Shown in pieces: positions 26,333 to 34,796 of a stretch of 64,000 nt of DNA. Position 1 is the first letter of the stretch. Each line of letters begins with the position of its first letter. The stretch is from Achromobacter xylosoxidans (GTDB taxonomy: Bacteria > Pseudomonadota > Gammaproteobacteria > Burkholderiales > Burkholderiaceae_B). The DNA is taken from positions 1 to 64,000 of the forward strand of contig NZ_MTLG01000086.1 of assembly GCF_002192695.1 (NCBI RefSeq), in the 5' to 3' direction. The notes beneath the pieces are model-generated. The model searched no databases and was not told the origin of the DNA. It saw only the letters and a program-made list of their open reading frames with translations. Both the position numbers and the translations under genes were made by a program.

Positions 26333-26474
26333 GGATGCACCTCTTTAGGTCGTTCTTTTGTCGCGCATCGCTTGGGGGGTAGACAGGGTTTCAGCCGCCG
26401 GGCTGTACAGGCGCTTGCGCTGCCTTTGCCGGCCACCCAGTCTTAGTGGATGAGGGGAGGTCGGAATGGCTGTC

Positions 26475-26645
26475 AAAGCCCAGTCTGGTCCGCCCCAGTG
26501 CTTATACCCGCTGCCTGCCACCCGCTGGATTCTTGGAAGAATCTCTGGAAATCCCGAAGGGAATCACCAGACATTGCGCGGTTGGGGTCAGAGTGCTGAA
26601 CTACAAAGCATAGTAGTCCGGCACGGGAAACTTCATGTGAAGACT
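26475..26645 (-). ncRNA. candidate structured small RNA in the gap between the Bcr/CflA gene and rpmB
   Basis: This part of the 355-bp gap (26333-26687) has no plausible gene but much potential structure on the minus strand. TCTGG/CCAGA (26567-26571 with 26544-26548) closes a hairpin whose tip is a C(UUCG)G tetraloop. GATTCTT/AAGAATC (26528-26543) forms a second stem. CCCCA (26493-26497) can pair with TGGGG (26583-26587), and GCGGT with ACC(C)GC inside it, closing a long irregular hairpin. A promoter precedes it. The 3' end is not defined and no U-tract terminator is visible. The rest of the gap (26333-26474) holds only the rpmB leader. Confidence 0.45.
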
Positions 26646-26648
26646 TAG

Positions 26649-26678
26649 ATTCTAATACGAAAAGCGTAATTAAATCAA
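26649..26678 (-). promoter_or_regulatory. sigma70-like promoter for the candidate small RNA
   Basis: On the minus strand TTGATT (26678-26673) and TAGAAT (26654-26649) are separated by 18 bp in an AT-rich patch directly after the Bcr/CflA stop. Each box differs from consensus at one or two positions, so transcription would start near 26642. It could drive the candidate RNA and read into rpmB-rpmG. Confidence 0.55.
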
Positions 26679-26687
26679 GCAGCCAGG

Positions 26688-27887
26688 CTAGCTGGTGTGC
26701 GATTGCGCCACGCGGCCCGAGATCCAGGACAGGCAGGCGCAGGCCGCCAGCGTGGTCGTCAGGGGCAGGGCGCTGTCGGTCTGCCAGGCGCTGACGGCGA
26801 AACCGGCCAGCGCGCCGCAGGACAATTGCAGTGTTCCCAGCAGCGCCGAAGCCGCGCCCAGCCGCTTGCCCTGGTCCGCCAGCGCCAGCGCCGCCGAATT
26901 GGGATTCACGAAGCCCTGGCTGCCCATGTAGCAGATCAGGCACAGCATCAGCAGGGGCAGGGTCATCCAGCCGGCCAGCGTCAGCGCGACCGCGGCCAGG
27001 CTGGCGCAGGCCAGCGAGGTCAGGGCGCGGCGCTGCAATTGGCGCGGCGTGTAGGTGCGCAGCAGGCGGGCGCTGATCTGCGAGCAGACGATGAGCGACA
27101 GCGCGTTGGTGCCGAACAGCAGGCCGTAGTACTGGGGTGGCACGCCGTAGAGTTCGATGAAGACGCGCGGCGAGCCGATGATGTAGGCGAACATGCCTGC
27201 CTGGCCGAAGCCGCCGGCCAGGCTGTGCGCCATGAAGCCGCGATGGGCGAACAGGCCGCGGTAGTTGCGCAGTATGGTGTGCCAGCGCAGCGGCACCACG
27301 CGCTCGGGCGCCAGCGATTCCTTCATGATCAGGATGACGGCGGCCATCAACATCGCGCCGCCCGCCAGCATGACCCAGAACAGGCTGCGCCAAGAGGTGA
27401 TGGCCAGCAACTGGCCGCCGGCCAGCGGCGCGAGGATGGGGGCGAGGCCCATGATGAGCATCAGCAGCGACATGGCGCGGGCCGCTTCATGGGTTTCGTA
27501 ATGGTCGCGGATCACCGCGCGCGGGATCACGATGCCGGCGGCGCCGCCCATGGCCTGCACCACGCGCCAGCCGGTCAGCGCTTCCACCGATCCGGACAGC
27601 GCGCACCCCAGGGAACCGATCATGAACAGCGTCAGGCCCACCAGCAGAGGCGGCTTGCGGCCGTAGCGGTCGGCCATCGGGCCATAGAACACTTGCACCA
27701 TCGCCAGGCCGATCAGGTAGGCCGCCAGGGTGCGTTCGACGTCGCCGCGGGACACGCCCAGGTTCGCCGCGATCGTGGGGAACGCGGGCAGGTACATATC
27801 GATGGCGAACGGACCGATCGCGGTCAGCGCGCCCATGAGTATCAGCCAGCCGGGCAGGCTGCTGCGGAAGGACTGTGAAGGGGGCAT
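26688..27887 (-). CDS. Bcr/CflA-family multidrug efflux MFS transporter
   Basis: The 399-residue protein has about 12 transmembrane segments. The Bcr/CflA signature is clear in the first helix, GPFAIDMYLPAFPTIA, and loop 2-3 has GPMADRYGRKPPLLVG, with RAVIRDHY after TM4. It should export drugs or metabolites by proton antiport. It is divergent from the methyltransferase gene (GTG start 28043), with 155 bp between the two coding regions. Confidence 0.92.
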   Translation of the reverse strand: MPPSQSFRSSLPGWLILMGALTAIGPFAIDMYLPAFPTIAANLGVSRGDVERTLAAYLIGLAMVQVFYGPMADRYGRKPPLLVGLTLFMIGSLGCALSGSVEALTGWRVVQAMGGAAGIVIPRAVIRDHYETHEAARAMSLLMLIMGLAPILAPLAGGQLLAITSWRSLFWVMLAGGAMLMAAVILIMKESLAPERVVPLRWHTILRNYRGLFAHRGFMAHSLAGGFGQAGMFAYIIGSPRVFIELYGVPPQYYGLLFGTNALSLIVCSQISARLLRTYTPRQLQRRALTSLACASLAAVALTLAGWMTLPLLMLCLICYMGSQGFVNPNSAALALADQGKRLGAASALLGTLQLSCGALAGFAVSAWQTDSALPLTTTLAACACLSWISGRVAQSHTS

Positions 27888-28042
27888 GTCGATTGCGGTG
27901 TAGCGCAGTGGCAGGGCCCGGATGCGGTTTGTTGCACGGTTTGGGCCAAGTAAACGACTGTATCACGGGCAACCTTACAAGCAAATTGCAAGTTTTTTCC
28001 GATAAAGTCATTGCGGTCCGTACGTATTCCAGAGGAGAAGTC

Positions 28043-29305
28043 GTGAATCCTTTGTTGTCTGTTGTGGAACGCAAGCTTCAGGCCCTGCCGGTCCCGGTCC
28101 AGTTGGTTCTGCCCGACGGCGCCGTGTTGGGGCCGCCCGAACCCCGCGTCCGTTTCGTCACGCACGACAAGACCGCCCTGGCGCATCTGGCCGAAGGCGC
28201 GGTGGGCGTGTTGGGGCAGGATTACGTGGAAGGCCGCATCGACATCGAAGGCAATATGCGCGATGTGATGGCGGCGGCCTCGGCGCTGCTGCCCGGTTCG
28301 CCGGTGGACGCGGCCCGCGGCGGCTGGCTGACGGAGCTGGTGCGCAAGGTGGTGTCGGTCTGGCGCCATTCGGTCGAGCGCGACGCCAAGCAGATCGAGT
28401 TCCACTACGACCTGTCGGATGATTTCTACGCGCTCTGGCTGGACCCGCGCCGGGTCTATTCCTGCGCCTACTACCGCGAACCGGACATGACGCTGGCCCA
28501 GGCCCAGGAAGCCAAGCTGGACCACATCTGCCGCAAGCTGCGCCTGCGCGCGGGCGAGCGGTTCCTGGATGTGGGCGCGGGCTGGGGCGGCCTGCTGCTG
28601 TGGGCCGCCGAGAACTACGGCGTGGACGCCACCGGCATCACGCTGTCGCGCAACCAGCATGCCCATGTCAGCAAGCTGATCCAGGAAAAGGGCCTGGCGG
28701 GCCGGGTCCGCATGGAACTGCTGGACTACCGCAAGCTGGACGAATCCGCGCCCTACGACAAGATCGCGTCAGTCGGCATGTTCGAGCACGTGGGCCGCGC
28801 CCAGCTCGAAGGCTATTTCGCCAAGCTGCGCCGCCTGCTCAAGCCTGGCGGACTGATCATGAACCATGGCATTACCGCAGCCGGCGTCTACAACGCCGAG
28901 CTGGGCAACGGCATGGGCGAATTCATCGAGAAGTACATCTTCCCGGGCGGCGAGCTGACCCACGTCAGCGTGGTGCTGGAAACCCTGACCAACGGCGGGC
29001 TGGAAGAGGTGGACGTGGAAAACCTGCGGCCGCATTACGCGCGCACCCTGTGGGCCTGGAGCGATGCGCTGGAGGCGCATCTGCCTGAAGCGGCGCGCAT
29101 CCTGGGCGGCGAGCAGGGCGAGCGTTCGCTACGCGCCTACCGGCTGTACCTGGCCGGCTGCGCCATGGGCTTCGAGCACGGCTGGATTGCGCTGCATCAG
29201 ATCCTGGGCCAGCACCCGGCGACAGGACGCGCCGACGAATTGGACAATCCGTCGGATCTCGCCTACCCCTGGCGCCGGGACTACATGTACGGCCAGAACG
29301 AGTAG
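28043..29305 (+). CDS. cyclopropane-fatty-acyl-phospholipid synthase family methyltransferase
   Basis: The 420-residue SAM-dependent enzyme of the Cfa/mycolic acid cyclase family modifies double bonds of membrane phospholipid acyl chains. The SAM site is FLDVGAGWGG at about residues 174-183; YSCAYYR, GITLSRNQ and FEHVGRAQLEGYF are family landmarks. The start is the GTG at 28043, preceded by AGAGGAG with 5-base spacing; upstream in-frame ATGs lack this signal. N-terminal residues 1-100 form the Cfa-specific extension. CfaB-type paralogues are common in this family, so cyclopropanation itself is inferred. Confidence 0.92.
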   Translation: MNPLLSVVERKLQALPVPVQLVLPDGAVLGPPEPRVRFVTHDKTALAHLAEGAVGVLGQDYVEGRIDIEGNMRDVMAAASALLPGSPVDAARGGWLTELVRKVVSVWRHSVERDAKQIEFHYDLSDDFYALWLDPRRVYSCAYYREPDMTLAQAQEAKLDHICRKLRLRAGERFLDVGAGWGGLLLWAAENYGVDATGITLSRNQHAHVSKLIQEKGLAGRVRMELLDYRKLDESAPYDKIASVGMFEHVGRAQLEGYFAKLRRLLKPGGLIMNHGITAAGVYNAELGNGMGEFIEKYIFPGGELTHVSVVLETLTNGGLEEVDVENLRPHYARTLWAWSDALEAHLPEAARILGGEQGERSLRAYRLYLAGCAMGFEHGWIALHQILGQHPATGRADELDNPSDLAYPWRRDYMYGQNE

Positions 29306-29821
29306 CGGCCGGCAGGTGTCCGCAGGGCGGCCGGTTTCAATGGAATGGGCGCCGGAAAACGGGGCGAAACGCGTCCACCCGCTGGCCGGAACCGCGATTT
29401 CCGGCCGGTTTGAAGCCGCTAAAGCGTATGGGTATGAATTTATTATTTACTAAATGTATCAATGCAACTGAATCAAAATCCCCTAGGGAAAGTCGCGGTT
29501 TCACTCCTTGCGCTTGCGGGTAATCCCGGACCGTTTTTCCGGGAAATGTATCTGATTCATTCCGGGATGGGGTTGGGTTGAGCATCAATTTCGTTTAAGA
29601 TGCTGGCTTCTTCGTTCAGTTTGTTCACTTTCTGTGGGTTTTCAAAAACTGCGTTTTTGAAGCTCCTGTCTTGCAAGATGCCGCACCCTCGCGGACCGTC
29701 TTGTTGCTAGTGTCGGTTTGTATTGGCGGTTCTGCCCGTCTTCCGCACAACCCCCTTAGCTCCATGGCACTTCCGGGCCCAAGCCTGGCGTGTGTCCCTG
29801 AACCTATGGAGGCAAAAGCCA
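29306..29821 (+). other. 516-bp non-coding region upstream of proX
   Basis: The region has no plausible gene and is distinctly AT-rich from 29425 to 29470. It contains ATTTACTAAAT (29445-29455), a 7-bp inverted repeat TCCCGGA/TCCGGGA (29524-29544), and a perfect 9-bp hairpin at 29641-29661. A GGAGG ribosome-binding site near 29808 precedes proX. It is long enough for an osmotically controlled promoter and a structured 5' leader, but I can match no known riboswitch. Confidence 0.5.
29641..29661. repeat. perfect 9-bp inverted repeat in the proX leader
   Basis: TTCAAAAAC (29641-29649), loop TGC, GTTTTTGAA (29653-29661). It lies about 160 bp before the proX start. It is not followed by a U tract, so a protein-binding site or leader hairpin is more likely than a terminator. 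Confidence 0.5.
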
Positions 29822-30823
29822 ATGCGTTTTACCCCTGTCAAGACCCTGGCCGCCGCGGCTGTGTTCTTCGCCTTTGCCGGTGCGGCCCAAGCCGCCGATG
29901 CCGTCCAGTGCGAAATCAAGCGCCCGGTCAATTTCGGCGCGATGAACTGGGAATCCAACCTGGTCCTCGTTGACGTCGAACGTTTCATCATGGAAAAGGG
30001 CTACGGTTGCAAGACCGAGACCCTGCCGACCGAGACCCTGCCCGCCCTGGCCGCGCTGGAGCGCGGCGACCTGGATATCAACACCGAGATCTGGCTGAAC
30101 AGCGTGGCCGAGCCCTGGGACCGCGCCGAGAAGACCGGCAAGGTCAAGCGCATCGGCGACCTCTACATGGGCGCCGAGGGCTGGTACATCCCGCGCTACA
30201 CGGCCGAACGCCTGCCTGAACTGAAGTCCGCGGCCGACCTGCCGAAATTCAAGGACAAGTTCAAGGATCCGGAAGAGCCGGGCAAGGGCCGCTTCTACGG
30301 CTGCCCGGCAGGCTGGGGCTGCGAAATCACCAGCAACAACCTGTTCCACGCCCTGAAGCTGGACGACTCCTACACGCTGTACTCGCCCGGCACGGGCGCG
30401 GCGCAGAAGGCCGCCCTGATGTCGGCCTACAAGCGCAAGCAGAACGTCGTTTTCTACTACTGGTCGCCCACGCCGCTGGTCGGCGCGATGGACTTGGTCA
30501 AGCTTGACATGTCGCCCTACGACGCCGAAAAGCACAAGTGCCTGACGTCGCCCAAGTGCGCCAAGCCCGAGCCCAGCGCCTATCCCGACAATCCCGTCTT
30601 CACGGCGGTGAACACCAAGTTCTCCGAGGAAGCGCCAAAGCTCACCGAATTCCTGTCCAAGGTCTCGGTGCCGCTGCCGGTGATCAACGAAACCCTGGCC
30701 CACATGGAAGAGTCCGGCGACGAAGCCAACGCCGTGGCCAAGTGGTTCCTGAAGAACAAACCCGACGTCTGGACCAAGTGGGTCCCCGCCGACGTCGCCG
30801 GGCGCGTCCAAAGCGCGCTGTAA
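29822..30823 (+). CDS. proX: glycine betaine/proline ABC transporter substrate-binding protein
   Basis: The 333-residue periplasmic receptor has a signal peptide ending in AGAAQA about residue 24, then an OpuAC/ProX domain. Aromatic residues typical of the betaine cage occur in NTEIWLNS, GWYIPRY, CPAGWGCEI and FYYWSPTP. The Cys-rich pattern (CPAGWGC; KCLTSPKC) is typical of the ProX subgroup and may form disulphides. The ATG at 29822 has GGAGG about 10 bases upstream. It is the first gene of proX-proW-proV, with 236 bp to proW. Confidence 0.93.
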   Translation: MRFTPVKTLAAAAVFFAFAGAAQAADAVQCEIKRPVNFGAMNWESNLVLVDVERFIMEKGYGCKTETLPTETLPALAALERGDLDINTEIWLNSVAEPWDRAEKTGKVKRIGDLYMGAEGWYIPRYTAERLPELKSAADLPKFKDKFKDPEEPGKGRFYGCPAGWGCEITSNNLFHALKLDDSYTLYSPGTGAAQKAALMSAYKRKQNVVFYYWSPTPLVGAMDLVKLDMSPYDAEKHKCLTSPKCAKPEPSAYPDNPVFTAVNTKFSEEAPKLTEFLSKVSVPLPVINETLAHMEESGDEANAVAKWFLKNKPDVWTKWVPADVAGRVQSAL

Positions 30824-31059
30824 CCCGCCATGTGCCTGGCTGCGCGCCGTCGCGGCGCGCACCGGCCCTTCCCTGGGGCCGGATTCTTTTGCCAGGATGG
30901 CCGCCGGCCGGGCGCTAGCGCCCGGGCCGAGATGCGCTGGCGCTGCCGGGATGGCCGGCCGTTTTCTAGCTGGAAGCCGCAAGCTTGCGCCGCATTGCCC
31001 GATTCCTGGGCAGTCGGGCGCGGTCCGGGCGGTGAGTGCGCCAGAATGGAGTAGAACGA

Positions 31060-31917
31060 ATGTTTCCTGAAATTATTCCCGCCCGGCAGGTCCGGGGGGC
31101 GATCGACGGCTTTGTCGATCACTTGGTCACCAACTATGCCGACACGCTGGAGACCCTGTCCCAGCCCGTCCTGCATGCCCTGGTGTGGCTGGAGCAACTG
31201 CTGCGCAATTCGCCCTGGTGGGCGGTGGTCGCGGTCACGATCGCGATCGCCTGGGGTGTCAGCCGCCGCATCGGCCTGAGCCTGGCGATGGGCGCGCTGC
31301 TGTGCGTGATCGGCGTGCTGGGCCTGTGGGACGCCGGCATGCAGACGCTGGCGCTCATGATCATGGCGGCCGGCCTGTCGGTGATCATCGGCATCCCGCT
31401 GGGCGTGCTGATGGCGCGGGTCAACTGGCTGCGCTCCATCATGCTGCCGGTGCTGGACGTGATGCAGACCATGCCCAGCTTCGTGTACCTGATTCCGGTC
31501 GTGATGCTGTTCGGCCTGGGCAAGATCCCCGCCATCATCGCCACCGTGATCTACGCCGTGCCGCCGCTGATCCGCCTGACCGACCTGGGCATCCGCCTGG
31601 TCGACCGCGAGGTGCTGGAAGCCTCGCGCGCCTTCGGCGCCAATCCGCGCCAGCAGCTTTTCGGCGTGCAGCTGCCGCTGGCCTTGCCCAACATCATGGC
31701 CGGCATCAACCAGACCACGATGATGGCCTTGTCGATGGTGGTGATCGCCTCGATGATCGGCGCGCGCGGCCTGGGCTATGAAGTGCTGCTGGGCATCAAC
31801 CGCCTGGAAGTGGGCCGTGGCCTGCTCGCGGGCTTGGGTATCGTGGTGCTGGCCGTGCTGTTCGACCGGATCACGCAATCGTATGGACAGCGCATGCGCA
31901 TGGGAGGCCAGCGATGA
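31060..31917 (+). CDS. proW: glycine betaine/proline ABC transporter permease
   Basis: The 285-residue inner-membrane protein has about six hydrophobic segments and the coupling-helix EAA-type motif EASRAFGANPRQQLFGVQLPLALP, followed by the typical MMALSMVVIASMIGARGLG. The N-terminus is shorter than in enterobacterial ProW. The ATG at 31060 has GGAG nearby. It overlaps proV by 4 bp (ATGA), so the two proteins are made together. Confidence 0.95.
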   Translation: MFPEIIPARQVRGAIDGFVDHLVTNYADTLETLSQPVLHALVWLEQLLRNSPWWAVVAVTIAIAWGVSRRIGLSLAMGALLCVIGVLGLWDAGMQTLALMIMAAGLSVIIGIPLGVLMARVNWLRSIMLPVLDVMQTMPSFVYLIPVVMLFGLGKIPAIIATVIYAVPPLIRLTDLGIRLVDREVLEASRAFGANPRQQLFGVQLPLALPNIMAGINQTTMMALSMVVIASMIGARGLGYEVLLGINRLEVGRGLLAGLGIVVLAVLFDRITQSYGQRMRMGGQR

Positions 31918-33173
31918 GCAAGATCGAGGTCAAGAACATCTACAAGGTCTTCGGGCCGCACCCGAAGAAATGGCTGGAAGCCGCCCAGGGCGGCATGAGC
32001 AAGGAACAGCTGCTGGCCGAAAGCGGCCACACGCTGGGCCTGCGCGATATCAGCCTGTCGATCGAGGAAGGCAGCATCTACGTCATCATGGGCCTGTCGG
32101 GTTCCGGCAAGTCCACGCTGATCCGCCACTTCAACCGCCTGATCGAGCCCAGCGCCGGCCACATCCTGGTCGATGGCGTGGACGTGGTCAGCCTGAACAA
32201 GCGCGACCTGGAAGTCTTCCGCCAGAAGAAGATGAGCATGGTGTTTCAGCGCTTCGGCCTGTTCCCGCACCGCACCGTGCTGGACAACGCCGCCTACGGC
32301 CTGACCGTGCAGGGCGTGGGCCGCGCCGAACGTGAAAAGCGCGCCCGCGAATGGCTGGACCAGGTGGGCTTGTCGGGCTTCGAGAACCAGTATCCGCACC
32401 AGTTGTCGGGCGGCATGCAGCAGCGTGTCGGCCTGGCCCGGGCGCTGGCCACCGATGCCGAAATCCTGTTGATGGACGAGGCCTTCTCGGCGCTGGATCC
32501 GCTGATCCGCCGCGAGATGCAGGACCAGTTGCTGCAATTGCAGGCCAAGCTCAACAAGACCATCGTCTTCATCACGCATGACCTGGACGAGGCCCTGCGC
32601 CTGGGCAACCGCATCGCCATCCTCAAGGACGGCGAACTGGTGCAGGAAGGCACGCCGGAAGACATCCTGCTGAACCCGGCCAACGACTACGTGCAGTCGT
32701 TCCTGCAGGACGTGAACCGCACCAAGGTGCTCAACGCCACGCACGCCGTGAACCCGGCGCGCCTGACCTTGACCATGCGTTCGCGTCCCGCCCACGCCAT
32801 GGACCGCATGCGCGCCCTGAGCTACGAGTACGCGCCGGTGCTGGACGGCAAGCGGTTGGCCGGCGTGCTGACCGCCGAGGCCGCCACGCGCGCCATCGAG
32901 GAAGGCGCGCGCGACATCTCCCGCTACGTCGAGGACCTGGCTTCCGTGCCCGCCACGGCAGGCCTGGGCGAGGTGCTGGCCCAACTGGTGCACAGCGACC
33001 AGCCGGTCGCGGTGACCGGCGAGGACGACGAGTTCATCGGCATGCTGTCGCGCAAGAAGGTGGTGGAGCTGGTGACGCCGGCCCTGGCCGAAACCGCGCC
33101 TGCGGCGGAAGCCGCCGCTGCCGCCGAGACGCAGGAGCAGTCCGAACCCGAGCGCCGCGACCAGGCGGCCTGA
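31914..33173 (+). CDS. proV: glycine betaine/proline ABC transporter ATPase with CBS domains
   Basis: The 419-residue ATPase has the ProV N-terminal extension (IYKVFGPHPKKW), Walker A GLSGSGKST, signature LSGGMQQR, Walker B ILLMDEAFSALD and switch His in FITHDLDEA. After about residue 280 comes a tandem CBS region, which in this transporter class senses ionic strength and gates uptake. The last about 30 residues are Ala/Glu-rich. A 19-bp hairpin follows the stop codon. The operon provides osmoprotectant uptake. Confidence 0.95.
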   Translation: MSKIEVKNIYKVFGPHPKKWLEAAQGGMSKEQLLAESGHTLGLRDISLSIEEGSIYVIMGLSGSGKSTLIRHFNRLIEPSAGHILVDGVDVVSLNKRDLEVFRQKKMSMVFQRFGLFPHRTVLDNAAYGLTVQGVGRAEREKRAREWLDQVGLSGFENQYPHQLSGGMQQRVGLARALATDAEILLMDEAFSALDPLIRREMQDQLLQLQAKLNKTIVFITHDLDEALRLGNRIAILKDGELVQEGTPEDILLNPANDYVQSFLQDVNRTKVLNATHAVNPARLTLTMRSRPAHAMDRMRALSYEYAPVLDGKRLAGVLTAEAATRAIEEGARDISRYVEDLASVPATAGLGEVLAQLVHSDQPVAVTGEDDEFIGMLSRKKVVELVTPALAETAPAAEAAAAAETQEQSEPERRDQAA

Positions 33174-33189
33174 CAGGGATAAACCCTAA

Positions 33190-33235
33190 TCCGGATCGGG
33201 GCCGCGCGGCCGTCTGCGCGGCCCCGATCCGGATA
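33190..33235. terminator. perfect 19-bp hairpin after proV
   Basis: Left arm 33190-33208 begins ATCCGGATCGGGGCC; right arm 33217-33235 is its exact complement; the loop is 8 bases. It begins 17 bases after the proV stop. There is no U tract after it, so it may act as a weak terminator, a 3'-end stabiliser or a processing site rather than a classical terminator. Confidence 0.6.
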
Positions 33236-33293
33236 TGATGGTTTGCCGGCCGCCTGGGCCGGTTTCTCCTTTTTCGGAACATCGGAATCCGTC

Positions 33294-33668
33294 ATGCCTA
33301 TTTTGAATGTCCAGATCATGGAAGGCCACACGGCCGCCCAGAAGGCCGCGCTGTTGCAGGCCGCGTCCAACGCCGTCGTCGAAAGCATCGCCGCGCCGCT
33401 GCCCAGCGTGCGCATCGTGCTGCAGGAAGTGCCGGCGGCGCACGTGATCGTGGGCGGTGAAATCGGCAAGGCCATGGCGCGCGTCGACGTCGCGCTGATC
33501 TCCGGCCGCGACGAAGCCAAGAAGGCCGCGCTGATCGCGGCTCTGAACCAGGCGGTGTGCGCCAGCATCGGCATCTCGGGCCAGGACGTGCGGGTGCTGC
33601 TGCGCGACGTGCCCAATACCGACATGGGCGCGGCCAACGGCATCACGGCCAAGGCCAACGGCCGCTGA
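33294..33668 (+). CDS. tandem 4-oxalocrotonate tautomerase-fold protein
   Basis: The 124-residue protein contains two beta-alpha-beta tautomerase units in one chain. The first starts MPILNVQIMEGHTAAQKAAL, giving the catalytic N-terminal Pro after Met removal. The second starts near residue 60 (ARVDVALISGRDEAKKAAL) and has no proline. Each ends in a similar VRIVLQEVP / VRVLLRDVP strand. Single-unit 4-OT proteins are about 62 residues, so this is a fused dimer with one likely active Pro. The substrate is unknown. It lies after the proV hairpin and before a terminator. Confidence 0.88.
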   Translation: MPILNVQIMEGHTAAQKAALLQAASNAVVESIAAPLPSVRIVLQEVPAAHVIVGGEIGKAMARVDVALISGRDEAKKAALIAALNQAVCASIGISGQDVRVLLRDVPNTDMGAANGITAKANGR

Positions 33669-33695
33669 GCTTGCTGCCAGTTCGACAGCTCCAGC

Positions 33696-33721
33696 AAAAC
33701 GCCCGCGATAGCGGGCGTTTT
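33696..33721. terminator. bidirectional terminator between tautomerase and Bug genes
   Basis: AAAACGCCCGC, loop GATA, GCGGGCGTTTT: a perfect 11-bp dyad with a T run on the right and an A run on the left. It serves the tautomerase gene on the plus strand (28 bases after its stop) and the convergent Bug gene on the minus strand. Confidence 0.88.
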
Positions 33722-33741
33722 GCATAGTCCTTCAGCAAGCG

Positions 33742-34707
33742 TCAGTCCAGCTTCACGTTGGCGGCCTTCACCACTTCTCCCCACCGCGCAATCTCGCTCT
33801 TGATATAGGCGGCATATTCCTGCGGCGTGGATCCCAGCGCCTGCGCGCCTTGCGCCTTGAGCTGCCTGGTCATTTCAGGCGATTGCAGCGCGCGGCGGAT
33901 TTCGGCGTTCAGTTTGTCGATGATCGGCGCAGGCGTGCCTGCCGGCACCACCACGCCTTGCCAGGCGCCCATCTCGAATCCGGGCGCCACCGTTTCCGCC
34001 ACCGTCGGCACGTCGGGCAATTGCTCGCTGCGCGTGCCGCTGGTCACCGCCAGCGCGCGCAGCTTGCCTTCGCGGATGAAACCCAACGAATCGTTCAGCG
34101 TATTGGTCATGAGCTGTACCTGCCCGCCGACCAGGTCCGTCATGGCCGGGGCGCTGCCGCGGTAGGGAACGTGCACCGCATCGATCTCGAGCGAGCGCAA
34201 CAGCAACAAAGCGCCCAGGTGCGTGACGTTGCCGGCGCCGGCCGAACCATACGACAGCTTGCCGGGATGCTCGCGCGCATACTGCACGAACGTCCGGGTG
34301 TCCGGCGCCGGCACCGACGGATGCACCAGCAGCACCAGCGGGATCACCGCCGTGGATGACACCGGCGCGAAGTCCTTGACCGGATCGAAGGCCAGCGACC
34401 GGTACAGATTGGGACTGAGCGCGATGGAGGAGGTGTTGTACAGCACGGTGTAGCCGTCGGGCTTGGCGGCAGCCGCGTACTGCATGCCGATGTTGCCGTT
34501 GGCGCCGCCCTTGTTTTCGACCACGACGGTCTGGCCCAACTGGTCGGTCAGCTGTTTGGCCAGCACCCGGGCGACCAGGTCGGTCGGCCCGCCGGGCGGG
34601 AAGGGCACCACCATGGTGATGGGGCGCTCGGGCCAGGCGGCTTGCGCGCTTGCGGCGCCTCCCAGCGCCAGGATGGCGAGGCAGCCCGCCAGCAGTGCTT
34701 TCTTCAT
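33742..34707 (-). CDS. Bug/TctC-family tripartite tricarboxylate receptor
   Basis: The 321-residue periplasmic binding protein has a signal peptide ending GGAASAQA, then the Bug opening WPERPITMVVPFPPGGPTD (ligand loop), VVVENKGGANGNIG, and the second-lobe VPYRGSAPAMTDLVGGQ. Bug proteins bind carboxylic acids through their carboxylate group. No TctA/TctB membrane genes are nearby, the usual situation for the expanded Bug family in Alcaligenaceae. It is followed 89 bp upstream by the MaoC and CaiB genes on the same strand, suggesting a substrate activated as a CoA thioester. Confidence 0.92.
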   Translation of the reverse strand: MKKALLAGCLAILALGGAASAQAAWPERPITMVVPFPPGGPTDLVARVLAKQLTDQLGQTVVVENKGGANGNIGMQYAAAAKPDGYTVLYNTSSIALSPNLYRSLAFDPVKDFAPVSSTAVIPLVLLVHPSVPAPDTRTFVQYAREHPGKLSYGSAGAGNVTHLGALLLLRSLEIDAVHVPYRGSAPAMTDLVGGQVQLMTNTLNDSLGFIREGKLRALAVTSGTRSEQLPDVPTVAETVAPGFEMGAWQGVVVPAGTPAPIIDKLNAEIRRALQSPEMTRQLKAQGAQALGSTPQEYAAYIKSEIARWGEVVKAANVKLD

Positions 34708-34796
34708 TGCTTGTCTCCTTGTGCTGTTTTAGTGACGCGGACCGCGTCCGGACGGCAGCGCCCTCTGCGCGGAGCGCTTGGCCGTCCGATGAAACC

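Noticed and set aside
26475-26645. Identification of the gap as 6S RNA
   Set aside because: A long irregular hairpin is present, but the gene context and the closing-stem sequence do not match the 6S pattern I know, so it is listed only as a candidate small RNA.
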